The notes under the pieces are model-generated. The model saw only the letters and a program-made list of their open reading frames with translations, made no database searches and had not been told where the DNA came from. This document shows, piece by piece, positions 40,801 through 50,172 of a DNA stretch of 64,000 bases. The stretch covers positions 620,001 through 684,000 of the forward strand of contig CANLQO010000001.1 in the NCBI GenBank assembly GCA_947493335.1, read 5' to 3'. The stretch comes from an uncultured Paracoccaceae bacterium (GTDB lineage Bacteria > Pseudomonadota > Alphaproteobacteria > Rhodobacterales > Rhodobacteraceae). Within the stretch, counting starts at the first letter, position 1. Each line of letters begins with the position of its first letter. The position numbers and the translations under genes are program-made.

Positions 40801-42118
40801 TGGGGTCAGAGGGCGGGCAAATGCCCTGCCGATGACGGCTGATATGGCGCTGAAGATCGGTGCTGCAGCGGGGCGGTATTTTCGCAATGACGGCAGCAAT
40901 GGCCACCGGGTGGTGATCGGCAAGGACACGCGGCTGTCGGGCTATATGTTTGAGAACGCGCTGACCGCGGGGCTGACGAGCACGGGCATGAACGTCTTTC
41001 TACTGGGGCCGATTCCAACACCTGCGGTGGGCATGCTGACCACCAGCTTGCGGGCCGATGTGGGCATCATGATTTCGGCCAGCCACAACCCGCACCACGA
41101 TAACGGCATCAAGTTTTTCGGGCCCGACGGGTTCAAGCTTTCGGATGCGGCGGAGGCGGAGATCGAGGCGTTGGTAGCGGGCGAGATCGCGCTGGCACAG
41201 GCCGAGAACATTGGCCGTGCCAAACGAATTGATGATGGCCGGTTCCGCTATGCCGAGCGGGTGAAATCTACTGTGCCAGGCGGTATGCGGCTGGACGGTC
41301 TGAAGGTGGTGATCGATTGCGCCAATGGTGCGGCTTACAAGGTGGCCCCCGAAGTGCTTTGGGAATTGGGCGCGACGGTGATCCCGGTCGGCGTGGAGCC
41401 CAACGGTGTGAATATCAATGCTGGTTGCGGGTCAACCGCGCCGCAGACCGCCGCAGAGACGATCATTGCGCATGGTGCGGATGTGGGCATTTGCCTGGAT
41501 GGTGACGCCGACAGGGTGATGATTCTGGATGAAACCGGCCGGGTTGCTGATGGCGACCAGATCATGGCGCTGATGGCGGCACGCTGGGCAGATGAGGGTC
41601 GGCTGAGCGGTGGCGCGCTGGTGGCCACGGTCATGTCGAACCTGGGGCTGGAGCGTTATCTGGATGGGCGCGGGCTACGGCTGGAGCGGACCGGCGTTGG
41701 CGACCGCTATGTGGTGGAACGGATGCGCGCGGGCGGGTTCAACCTCGGTGGGGAGCAATCGGGCCATATCGTGATGACCGATTACGCGACCACGGGCGAT
41801 GGCTTGCTGGCGGGTCTGCAGTTTCTGGTGGCGATGATCCAGACCGGGCAGAAGGCGAGCGATCTGACCCGCAGTTTCGAGACCGTGCCGCAGCTTTTGA
41901 AGAATGTGCGGTACGGAGCAGAGGCGGCGCCGCTGGAGGCCGCAGCGGTCAAGGCGGCGATTGTTGATGCGGAAGCAAAGCTGGCCGGGAAAGGCCGGTT
42001 GTTGATCCGGAAGTCCGGGACCGAGCCACTGGTGCGGGTCATGGCAGAATGTGAGGACCCGGATCTGCTGGTGGCGGTTGTGGATGGGATCGTCGCGGAA
42101 GTTGAGGCCGCCGCCTGA
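40775..42118 (+). CDS. glmM: Phosphoglucosamine mutase
   Basis: GlmM interconverts glucosamine-6- and -1-phosphate on the way to UDP-GlcNAc for peptidoglycan and lipopolysaccharide. The 447-residue protein starts [13 protein letters not shown]. It has the active-site Ser in [16 protein letters not shown], the metal loop [20 protein letters not shown], and the phosphate-binding [12 protein letters not shown]. It overlaps the end of folP by 26 bases; the folP-glmM order is common in bacteria. Intergenic element E follows about 90 bases after the stop. Confidence 0.97.
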   Translation: MGKKLFGTDGVRGRANALPMTADMALKIGAAAGRYFRNDGSNGHRVVIGKDTRLSGYMFENALTAGLTSTGMNVFLLGPIPTPAVGMLTTSLRADVGIMISASHNPHHDNGIKFFGPDGFKLSDAAEAEIEALVAGEIALAQAENIGRAKRIDDGRFRYAERVKSTVPGGMRLDGLKVVIDCANGAAYKVAPEVLWELGATVIPVGVEPNGVNINAGCGSTAPQTAAETIIAHGADVGICLDGDADRVMILDETGRVADGDQIMALMAARWADEGRLSGGALVATVMSNLGLERYLDGRGLRLERTGVGDRYVVERMRAGGFNLGGEQSGHIVMTDYATTGDGLLAGLQFLVAMIQTGQKASDLTRSFETVPQLLKNVRYGAEAAPLEAAAVKAAIVDAEAKLAGKGRLLIRKSGTEPLVRVMAECEDPDLLVAVVDGIVAEVEAAA

Positions 42119-42211
42119 GGGCAAGGTGCGGCTGCGCCGCGCGACATGATGTGGTGGCAGGGACTGCAACGTCGCGGTCCGCAATCAAAGTGATGCAGGA
42201 GGCGCGGGTGT

Positions 42212-42272
42212 CGGGGGCCAGCCCCCGGCAGGCAAGCCTGCCCCCCCGGCATATTTGATTTCAAAAGAAAGA
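42212..42272 (+). repeat. Dispersed intergenic element, copy E
   Basis: There are two hairpins: CGGGGG (42212-42217) with CCCCCG (42222-42227), and GCAGGC (42228-42233) with GCCTGC (42236-42241). CCCCCCGGCATATTTGATTTC and AAAAGAAAG follow, the tail seen in copies C and D. It separates the convergent glmM and EamA genes. Read on the minus strand, its tail gives the last three codons and the stop of the EamA gene (42261). Confidence 0.7.
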
Positions 42273-43166
42273 GGCGGCGATGCGTTTCAGGCTGGGCCAT
42301 TGGCTGATCGCGAGGCCAAAGAGGATCAGGGCGAGGGCGGCGAAAAAGCGCAGCGGCAGGACCTCGTTGAGGATCAGCGCACCGAAGATGACCGACCAGA
42401 GCGGGACCTGATAGTTCACCAGTGTCATGAAGACCGACCCGGCGGTTCGGATTGTGAATACACGCAAAAGTGCAGCAAGGGCGGTGGGGACGAGGCCAAG
42501 GAAGATGATGGCAGCGGTGCTGCGGGTGTCAGAGGGGGTGGGCAGGCCTTCGTATATCAGCATGGCCGGGATCAGGCAGACAGAGCCCACACACAGGGTC
42601 AGCGCTGCCATGACAATGCTGTCAATCGGCGGGCAGCGCCGGGTCAGCACGGATGAGACCGCGTAGGAGAGTGATGCAAGGAGGCAGGCGATCTGACCCA
42701 AGGGCTCTGCCCCTTGGCCAAGTCGCAGCACGCCGGGGCCGATCAGGACGATTGCGCCGGTAAAGCCCAGCAGCACGCCAGTCAGTTGCCGGGACGAGAG
42801 TTTTTCGTCCGAGAAGGCATGTGCCAACGGCAGGACAAAGAGCGGCAATGCCGCCATAGAGATCCCGGCAAAGGCAGAGGGGACATATTGTTGCCCCCAG
42901 CTGAGCAGGGCAAAGGGCAGGGCCGTGTTCAAAATGCCGATCACCAGCAGGTAACCCGTCAATGGGCCCGAAAACCGGGGCATGGGGCGGCCCATCACAC
43001 GCATCAGGGTCAGCAGCGCTAGCGCCCCAAGCGTTGTGCGGGCGCAAGCGACGGTGAGCGGGCCAAAGCCTTCGAGTGCGATGGCCACGACCATAAAGGT
43101 GCCACCCCAGATCAGCCCAAGGGCGAAGATCGAGAACCAATTGAAGGGCGTGGGCGTGGGCATCAT
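42261..43166 (-). CDS. EamA-family (DMT) transporter
   Basis: This 301-residue membrane protein has ten hydrophobic segments in two EamA halves: LIWGGTFMVVAIALEGFGPL opens the first half, YVPSAFAGISMAALPLFVLP follows, and TAGSVFMTLVNYQVPLWSVI lies in the second. Probably an exporter of small metabolites, cargo unknown. The ATG at 43166 (a second follows at once) fits the family start; the frame to 43238 adds unconserved residues. Its three C-terminal residues and stop come from intergenic element E. It is not closely similar to the other EamA protein at 19823. Confidence 0.85.
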   Translation of the reverse strand: MMPTPTPFNWFSIFALGLIWGGTFMVVAIALEGFGPLTVACARTTLGALALLTLMRVMGRPMPRFSGPLTGYLLVIGILNTALPFALLSWGQQYVPSAFAGISMAALPLFVLPLAHAFSDEKLSSRQLTGVLLGFTGAIVLIGPGVLRLGQGAEPLGQIACLLASLSYAVSSVLTRRCPPIDSIVMAALTLCVGSVCLIPAMLIYEGLPTPSDTRSTAAIIFLGLVPTALAALLRVFTIRTAGSVFMTLVNYQVPLWSVIFGALILNEVLPLRFFAALALILFGLAISQWPSLKRIAASFF

Positions 43167-43241
43167 GGGGCAGGGGTACCGCGATTGACGGGCCTTGGAC
43201 AGATGCGATCTGGTCCGACAGTTTGGATGGTGCGACAAGGG

Positions 43242-43272
43242 AAAGGCCCGCAGTTCCCTGCGGGCCTTTTGA
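43242..43272. terminator. Bidirectional intrinsic terminator at the end of ilvC
   Basis: AAAGGCCCGCAG (43242-43253) pairs perfectly with CTGCGGGCCTTT (43258-43269) over twelve bases with loop TTCC. A run TTTT completes it on the plus side, and AAAGG gives CCTTT on the minus side. It lies 30 bases past the ilvC stop (minus strand), which it most likely serves. Confidence 0.85.
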
Positions 43273-43298
43273 GGTTTGAACCGTGGGCCGAGGCCCGC

Positions 43299-44354
<1,056 letters not shown>

Positions 44355-44453
44355 TTATAGCGAGCGGCTTGCCGGGTTGTGAGTGCTGAAGTCGGGTTTT
44401 TTGGATCTGATTTGTGATTGTTATGCGTTTGAATTCGAGTTACGGGGGTTTTT

Positions 44454-44909
44454 ATGCTTGATGATGATGACAGACGAATTTTGCGCAGGTTGCAGGCGGA
44501 CCCCGGGGCCGGTGTCCCGGAATTGGCTGATGCCACGGGGCTGACGGCGGCGCGGGTGACCCGCAGGCTGGACAAGCTGCGCGAGACCGGGGTGGTGCAG
44601 GGGGTTGCGGCGGTGATCGACTGGCGGGCGCTGGGTTACGCAGTTGAGGTCAGTTTGCGGATTACATTGGACAAGACCCAAGCCCGCGCGTTTGACGATT
44701 TTCTGGCCGCCGCGCGTGCGGTGCCCGAAGTGGTTGAAATCCAGACCTTTCTGGGGCGGGTCGATGTGCGACTGTCCGTGATCGCCAAAGACCTGCCGGA
44801 TTATCAGCGGATGTATCGCAGCCATATCCTGACCCTTCCGCATATCGCCGATATCGAAGCGCTGATGACTGTGGCACAGGTCAAAAACGATACCGGGCTG
44901 CCGATATGA
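44454..44909 (+). CDS. Lrp/AsnC-family transcriptional regulator (first of two)
   Basis: This 151-residue protein has an N-terminal helix-turn-helix (ILRRLQADPGAGVPELADAT, then AARVTRRLDKLRETGVV) and a C-terminal RAM ligand domain (VEVSLRITLDKTQARAFDDF, VEIQTFLGRVDVRLSVIAKD). Lrp/AsnC proteins sense amino acids and usually control nearby transport or biosynthesis genes. It is divergent from ilvC, which makes ilvC a reasonable target. The stop overlaps the start of the second regulator by four bases, so the two are made together and could form hetero-oligomers. Confidence 0.9.
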   Translation: MLDDDDRRILRRLQADPGAGVPELADATGLTAARVTRRLDKLRETGVVQGVAAVIDWRALGYAVEVSLRITLDKTQARAFDDFLAAARAVPEVVEIQTFLGRVDVRLSVIAKDLPDYQRMYRSHILTLPHIADIEALMTVAQVKNDTGLPI

Positions 44910-45358
44910 TGCTGGATGAGACAGACCGCGCAATCCTGCGGGCGCTGGTTGAGAATGCGAGCCAATCGACAAAGCGGATCGGAGAGCGGTTGGGGCTCAG
45001 CCAGCCCGCGACATGGCGCAGGATCAAGCGCTTGCAGGATGCGGGCGTGATTGCGGGGCGTCGGTTGCGGCTTGATTCCGAAAAACTAGGGTTCGGGGTG
45101 ACGGTGTTTCTGGGGGTGAAGCTGGCGACCAAGGGACGGGTGAGCCTTGAGGATTTTGAACGCGCGGTCAGCGGGATACCCGAGGTGCAGACGGTCGAGC
45201 ATGTGCTGGGGCTTTATGATTATCGCCTGCGCGTCGTTGCCCGTGATCTGGCCGATTTTGAGCGGGTGCTGCGGCGTCGGATCATGACCATGCCGGGGGT
45301 CGGTGATGTCGAGGCCAACGTGCTGCTCAGCGAAGAACGCAGGCCCGGTCCGCTTTAG
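44906..45358 (+). CDS. Lrp/AsnC-family transcriptional regulator (second of two)
   Basis: This 150-residue regulator has the same plan as its neighbour: HTH (AILRALVENASQSTKRIGER, then SQPATWRRIKRLQDAGVI) and RAM domain (VTVFLGVKLATKGRVSLEDF, VQTVEHVLGLYDYRLRVVA). Residues shared with the first protein are moderate rather than high, so the pair looks like an old duplication. It begins at an ATG overlapping the first gene's stop. About 115 bases without a gene separate it from the diguanylate cyclase gene. Confidence 0.9.
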   Translation: MMLDETDRAILRALVENASQSTKRIGERLGLSQPATWRRIKRLQDAGVIAGRRLRLDSEKLGFGVTVFLGVKLATKGRVSLEDFERAVSGIPEVQTVEHVLGLYDYRLRVVARDLADFERVLRRRIMTMPGVGDVEANVLLSEERRPGPL

Positions 45359-45475
45359 GTGGACCGGAATTACTTCAAGTGTGATTCATCTTTTGGTCAT
45401 AAAACCGGGCCGCGTTAACCTGTCGTTTTCCCTGTTCTGTGCATGGTGATCCGGGGCGTAAGGGATTGATGCGTC

Positions 45476-46192
45476 ATGATTGAAGTGAAGCAACGACGGG
45501 ACATGTGGACCTTTGCGGTGTTGTTTACCGCGCTTGAAGTCGCTTTTTTGATGATTGTGCAGGTGCTGTTTTATCCGCCTGAGATGCGGGCCTATATCCT
45601 GGCGCGCGAACCATTGTTGACCTTGATGATCTCTTTGCCGGTCTGTTTGTATCTGGGTGGCCAGATGCATGAAAATTATCTGCGCAAACAAGAGCTGAAG
45701 TCACTGACGCAGCGGGACCGGCTGACGCAGGCGGCGACGCGGGACTTCTTTTATGAACGTCTGGCCGAGGAACCGGATGCCTATGGCGTCTCTTTGATGG
45801 TGGACATCGATTATTTCAAAAAGGTGAATGACACCCATGGCCATATGGTCGGAGATGAAGTGATCAAATCTGTCGCACAGGTGTTGCGGGCCAATTGCCG
45901 CGAGGTTGATATTGTTTGCCGGTTTGGGGGCGAGGAGTTTGTGATCTTCCTGCACAAGGTCAGCCCTGAACAGGGTCTTGATATCGCAGAGCGTATGCGC
46001 CGGTCGGTGGCGTCTGCACCGGTCCGCGCGCATGGGGCGACGGTGGCCGTGACGGTGTCGATCGGCGGATCGTTGAAAGAGGTGTCCGACGACATCGACG
46101 CCTCAATCGGCAGTGCCGATCTGGCGCTTTATCAGGCCAAGGAAAGCGGGCGGAACCGATCGGTCATGCAATGGATGCAAAAAGCGGCGTGA
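45476..46192 (+). CDS. Membrane-bound diguanylate cyclase with an intact I-site
   Basis: This 238-residue protein has two hydrophobic helices at the N-terminus (about 12-32 and 44-62). A short linker leads to a GGDEF domain: RDRLTQAATRDFF, SLMVDIDYFKKVNDTHGHM and the active site FGGEEF. REVD lies five residues before GGEEF and matches the RxxD inhibitory site, so feedback by cyclic-di-GMP is expected. It makes cyclic-di-GMP from two GTP. It is followed 66 bases later by a paralogue with the same design. No sensory domain other than the membrane part is visible. Confidence 0.9.
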   Translation: MIEVKQRRDMWTFAVLFTALEVAFLMIVQVLFYPPEMRAYILAREPLLTLMISLPVCLYLGGQMHENYLRKQELKSLTQRDRLTQAATRDFFYERLAEEPDAYGVSLMVDIDYFKKVNDTHGHMVGDEVIKSVAQVLRANCREVDIVCRFGGEEFVIFLHKVSPEQGLDIAERMRRSVASAPVRAHGATVAVTVSIGGSLKEVSDDIDASIGSADLALYQAKESGRNRSVMQWMQKAA

Positions 46193-46258
46193 GCGCCTTT
46201 GACGGTTAATCTATTGAAGATGACGGTGTGCTAGATCGCGTCGCATGGATGCGGTGTC

Positions 46259-46996
46259 ATGAAGATTGAATCGAACAGGGACGTTCTTGTCTTTGCCTGT
46301 TGCAGCACAATTGCGGCCTGCGCTGTTGTGACACCTGTGATCGTGCTGCTTTACCCGCCCGAAGACTGGCGTTGGGAATTGTCGTTGAGTCTGACGTTGA
46401 CGGTCACAATCACGATGAGCCTGTGCACGTTCATTGGCCGAAAAATGATGTTAATCAGCATCTTGTCCGGCGAACTTCAACGCCTTGTCGCGCGCGACCG
46501 GCTGACAGATGTGGCCACGCGCGACTACTTTTACAGCCGTATGGCAGAGGCGCCAGACAGTTTTGGCGTGTCTCTCATGGTCGATATTGATCACTTCAAA
46601 AGGGTCAATGACACCCACGGACATATCGCGGGTGATGCCGTGATCAGGCGGGTCGCGAAGGTTTTGCAGGACATGGTTGGTGCCGATGATCTGGTGTGTC
46701 GCTTTGGCGGAGAGGAGTTTGTGATCTTCCTGCATCGGGCTGACATCACCGCCGCGCAGGGCATGGCGGAACGCTTGCGCCGCCGGGTAGCAAAAACGGT
46801 CGTGTCTCATCTGGACGTGCCCCTGACCGTCACCGTTTCAATCGGGGGGTCACTGCAGGCGAAATGCGCTGAGATTGACGCGGCGATCCATCAGGCGGAT
46901 GAGGCGCTTTATCAGGCGAAGTCGATGGGGCGTAACAGAGTTGTATTCTACGCTGATGCCGCGACAACGCAGGCGGATGTGCGCATGGCCGGCTGA
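46259..46996 (+). CDS. Membrane-bound diguanylate cyclase without an I-site
   Basis: This 245-residue paralogue of the preceding cyclase has two N-terminal membrane helices (about 8-30 and 38-62) and a GGDEF domain with RDRLTDVATRDYF, SLMVDIDHFKRVNDTHGHI and FGGEEFVIFLH. The residues five before GGEEF are GADD, not RxxD, so the inhibitory site is lost and product inhibition is not expected by this route. The two genes probably arose by tandem duplication and then diverged in regulation. The gene ends 86 bases before an aminotransferase gene. Confidence 0.9.
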   Translation: MKIESNRDVLVFACCSTIAACAVVTPVIVLLYPPEDWRWELSLSLTLTVTITMSLCTFIGRKMMLISILSGELQRLVARDRLTDVATRDYFYSRMAEAPDSFGVSLMVDIDHFKRVNDTHGHIAGDAVIRRVAKVLQDMVGADDLVCRFGGEEFVIFLHRADITAAQGMAERLRRRVAKTVVSHLDVPLTVTVSIGGSLQAKCAEIDAAIHQADEALYQAKSMGRNRVVFYADAATTQADVRMAG

Positions 46997-47082
46997 CCCC
47001 GGAGTTTTCTGCATACCAAGATAGACTTTGCCAATCAGGGCGCCTGCCGCTAGCCAAGGGACAACAAGCGCAGGAGGTTCTG

Positions 47083-48213
47083 ATGGACGGCACAACACGA
47101 CACCCGGTTGACCCGGATGGATTGATGGAATTCTCGGTTGTCTTCACCGACCGGTCCCTGAATCACATGAGCCAGACGTTTCAGGGTGTCATGAATGATA
47201 TCTCTGGCCTGCTCAAAGAGGTCTACAACGCACATCACGTCGCAATCGTGCCCGGCGGCGGCACCTTCGCGATGGAGGCGGTTGCCCGGCAATTCGGCAG
47301 CAATGCCCATGCGTTGATCGTGCGCAATGGCTGGTTTTCATATCGCTGGACGCAGATTTTCGAGGCCGGTCAGTTCACCGCAGACACCACAGTGATGATG
47401 GCGCGACAGGCGGGCAATGCCAAAGGCGCGCCCTTTGCCCCGGCGCCAATCGAAGAGGTGACGGCGGCGATCAAAGAGGCCAAACCCGATGTGGTCTTTG
47501 CCCCGCATGTGGAAACCAGCGCCGGGATCATCCTGCCTGACGACTACCTGACCGCGATGGCGGAGGCAGCACATCAAGTTGGCGCGCTGATGGTGCTGGA
47601 TTGTATCGCCTCTGGCTGTGTTTGGGTCGACATGCAGGCCACGGGCGTTGATGTGCTGATCTCGGCGCCGCAAAAGGGCTGGTCATCAACCCCCTGCGCG
47701 GGCCTGGTGATGATGTCGGACCGCGCAGCGGCCCGGTTGGCAGAGACGACGTCAAACAGTTTTGCGAGCGATTTGAAGAAATGGCACAGCATCATGGCAG
47801 CCTATGAAGGCGGCGGGCATGCTTATCACGCCACGATGCCCACGGATGGACTGCGGGCGTTTCGGGACACGATGGTTGAGACCCGTGACTATGGTTTTGA
47901 CAAGCTGAAGGATGCGCAGTGGGCCTTGGGCAACGCGGTGCGGGCACATTTGGCGTCCAAGGGGGTTACGTCTGTCGCGGCAGAGGGGTTCGGCGCGCCC
48001 GGCGTGGTGGTCAGCTACACCGATGATCCCGATGTGCAAAACGGCAAGAAATTCGCCGCAGAGGGCATGCAGATCGCGGCGGGGGTACCGCTCGCGGTGG
48101 GAGAACCAGACGGGTTCAGCACCTTCCGGTTGGGGCTTTTTGGATTGGACAAGCTGTACGATGTTGATGGCACGCTGGCGCGTCTGTTGCCGGTCGTCGA
48201 TAAGGTGATCTAG
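47083..48213 (+). CDS. Class V aminotransferase (alanine/serine-glyoxylate type)
   Basis: This 376-residue PLP enzyme has the class V fold: VPGGGTFAMEAVARQF near 57-72, VFAPHVETSAGIILPDDY, VLDCIASGCVWVDMQATGVD, and SAPQKGWSSTPCAGLVMM, whose Lys binds PLP. Relatives transfer amino groups from serine, alanine or purine-derived ureidoglycine to glyoxylate; which one applies here is not visible. AGGAGG lies five bases before the ATG, the strongest ribosome binding site in this part. A small hairpin separates it from the converging UbiH-like gene. Confidence 0.82.
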   Translation: MDGTTRHPVDPDGLMEFSVVFTDRSLNHMSQTFQGVMNDISGLLKEVYNAHHVAIVPGGGTFAMEAVARQFGSNAHALIVRNGWFSYRWTQIFEAGQFTADTTVMMARQAGNAKGAPFAPAPIEEVTAAIKEAKPDVVFAPHVETSAGIILPDDYLTAMAEAAHQVGALMVLDCIASGCVWVDMQATGVDVLISAPQKGWSSTPCAGLVMMSDRAAARLAETTSNSFASDLKKWHSIMAAYEGGGHAYHATMPTDGLRAFRDTMVETRDYGFDKLKDAQWALGNAVRAHLASKGVTSVAAEGFGAPGVVVSYTDDPDVQNGKKFAAEGMQIAAGVPLAVGEPDGFSTFRLGLFGLDKLYDVDGTLARLLPVVDKVI

Positions 48214-48221
48214 CCCAAAGA

Positions 48222-48243
48222 GGGCGCGTGTCAGGACGCGCCC
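48222..48243. terminator. Hairpin between convergent genes, possible terminator
   Basis: GGGCGCGT (48222-48229) pairs perfectly with ACGCGCCC (48236-48243) around a six-base loop. It overlaps the stop of the minus-strand UbiH-like gene (48231) and lies eight bases past the aminotransferase stop. T tracts are poor on both sides (TCTTTGG on the minus side), so this is only a likely terminator. Confidence 0.45.
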
Positions 48244-49412
48244 AGCCCCATTTTCATCACCTGCCGACGCAAGGGTATGGTGTCATGCAGCGCGCGAATG
48301 CCCCATGGGCGCAGATCGCGTAGCAGGCTGTTGCCCGCGATAGAAGCGCGGTTCAGTGCGTCGATCCCGGTGACGCGCAGCTTGATGTCGCTGTGCCGCG
48401 CGGCCTGATAGGCATCCAGCATCGCGGGTCCGCCAAGGTCGGCGCGATGCGTCTCGGCCAATTCCAGCAGGCAGGCCAGATCGGACAGCGACATGTTCAG
48501 CCCCTGCGCGCCGATGGGTGGCATGACATGGGCGGCCTCGGCCACGAGGGCAGTGCGCTGGGCGGTCAGTCGGCGCGCGATCTGTGAGATGATCGGCCAG
48601 ACGCTGCGACGGCTGACAAGGGTCAGTGCGCCATTGGTCGCGGCGCTGCGGGCGGTCGCTGCGGCATTGAAAGCAGGTTCGGGCAGTGCCGCCAGACGCG
48701 CGATTTCGGCCCCGTCTGCCATCCAGACCACGGCAGAGCAGGGGCGCCCATCGTGGTCGGGCAGGGGGACAAGGGTGAAGGGTCCGCCGGACTGGTGAAC
48801 CTCGGTCGAGATGTTGTCGTGTGGCGCGTCATGGGTCACCGCGAAGGTCAGCGCCTTTTGACCGTAGCGCGTGGTTTTGGCCGTGATCCCCACGGCCGCG
48901 CGTACCGAAGAGGCGCGGCCGTCGGCCCCGATCACCAGTTTTGCGCGCACCCGGCTGCCATCGGTCAGGGACACTATCGCCTCGGTCGAGCGGGTCAGCA
49001 TGCCGGCAAAGCCTAGCCCCGGTCGGAAATCCACATTAGGCAGTTCGGCCAGCCGTGCCACCATTTCCCGCCGCAGCAGCCAGTTGGGCAGGTTCCAGCC
49101 AAAGGGCAGATCAGAGATGTCGGCGGCGTCAAAATCCCGCACAACCGGTGGGGTCGCGGCCGCATCAACAATGCGCATGACCTGCAATGGCGCAGCCTGC
49201 GCTTTCAGCTTTTCCCAGATTCCGGCGCGATCCAGAAAGGCGCGCGCCGGTTGCAGAAAGGCAGTGGTGCGCAGGTCTGATCCGGGGGCCTGCGCCTCTG
49301 TCACGGGGGGCGCGGGGTCGATGATCACCACCGAAAAGCCTGCCGATCCAAAGGCCGCGGCCGCCGTCAGTCCGGCAACGCCGCCACCCGAGATGAGGAT
49401 ATCCACTGTCAT
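48231..49412 (-). CDS. UbiH/Coq6-family FAD-dependent hydroxylase
   Basis: This 393-residue monooxygenase has an FAD-binding GxGxxG region (DILISGGGVAGLTAAAAFGS, 4-23), the middle motif LVIGADGRASSVRAAVG, and the second FAD motif, which normally reads G-D-A-A-H in the family. Here it is ALVAEAAHVMPPIGAQGLN: the Asp that contacts FAD ribose is replaced by Glu with a shifted context. The family hydroxylates the aromatic ring of ubiquinone precursors. It is divergent from the GntR gene with about 106 bases between them. Confidence 0.85.
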   Translation of the reverse strand: MTVDILISGGGVAGLTAAAAFGSAGFSVVIIDPAPPVTEAQAPGSDLRTTAFLQPARAFLDRAGIWEKLKAQAAPLQVMRIVDAAATPPVVRDFDAADISDLPFGWNLPNWLLRREMVARLAELPNVDFRPGLGFAGMLTRSTEAIVSLTDGSRVRAKLVIGADGRASSVRAAVGITAKTTRYGQKALTFAVTHDAPHDNISTEVHQSGGPFTLVPLPDHDGRPCSAVVWMADGAEIARLAALPEPAFNAAATARSAATNGALTLVSRRSVWPIISQIARRLTAQRTALVAEAAHVMPPIGAQGLNMSLSDLACLLELAETHRADLGGPAMLDAYQAARHSDIKLRVTGIDALNRASIAGNSLLRDLRPWGIRALHDTIPLRRQVMKMGLGAS

Positions 49413-49518
49413 GCCGCAGACATAGGCCGTGGCTGCGATATGGGGAAGGGGGATGTGGCGAATTGCGCCAGGGCCAATGGCTCGCTAGTGTTTGCCAAGC
49501 CCTGCGAAAGGAAGACCG

Positions 49519-50172
49519 ATGCCTGTGCCGCCCCGTCCGCAAAAGGACGCCTATGACCTGATCCTTGAAGCGATCGACAGCCATATCTACACCCCCGGCG
49601 ACCGGCTGGTCGAAAGCGAGTTGGCTGACCGTTTCGGTGTCAGCCGCACGCCCGTGCGCGAAGCGCTGCAGCGGCTTGAAACGCAAGGATTGCTGACCCG
49701 CGACGGGCGGTCACTGATCGTGGCCTCGCTGGATCATACGCAGATGTCAGAGCTTTATGTGGTCCGGGGCGAGCTGGAGGGGCTGGCTGCGAAGCTGGCC
49801 GCGCGCCACGCCACGCCCGAAGAGGTTGGTGTTTTGCGCGATATGCTTGAGGCAGATAAGGCCCTGCGCGACGATCCAGAGGCGCTGGCCCGCGCGAACC
49901 GGCGGTTTCACAAGCAGATCCATCTTGCCTCTCACAACCGGTTTCTGGTGCGGCAGCTTGATCTTGTGCACCGCTCGATGGCGCTGCTTGCGACCACGTC
50001 AATCTCTGCCGAGGGGCGCGGTGCGGATACGCTGGCCGAACATCAGGTCATTGTCGAAGCGATTGAAAGCGGCGATGGGGATGCCGCCTATGCGGCGCTG
50101 CGCGATCACATCTCTAAGGCGTTTGTGACCCGTCTGAAGCTGGACGCGCAGAAGGTCGAGGCCGCCGAGTAG
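49519..50172 (+). CDS. GntR-family (FadR/FCD) transcriptional regulator
   Basis: This 217-residue protein has a winged HTH of GntR type (YTPGDRLVESELADRFGVSR, TPVREALQRLETQGLLTRDG) and an all-helical FCD ligand-binding domain (ELYVVRGELEGLAAKLAARH, NRRFHKQIHLASHNRFLV). FCD regulators respond to small carboxylic acids and control catabolic operons. AAAGGAAGACCG precedes the ATG. Its 3' end overlaps the converging glycosyltransferase gene by 59 bases, a long overlap that could produce complementary transcripts. Confidence 0.88.
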   Translation: MPVPPRPQKDAYDLILEAIDSHIYTPGDRLVESELADRFGVSRTPVREALQRLETQGLLTRDGRSLIVASLDHTQMSELYVVRGELEGLAAKLAARHATPEEVGVLRDMLEADKALRDDPEALARANRRFHKQIHLASHNRFLVRQLDLVHRSMALLATTSISAEGRGADTLAEHQVIVEAIESGDGDAAYAALRDHISKAFVTRLKLDAQKVEAAE

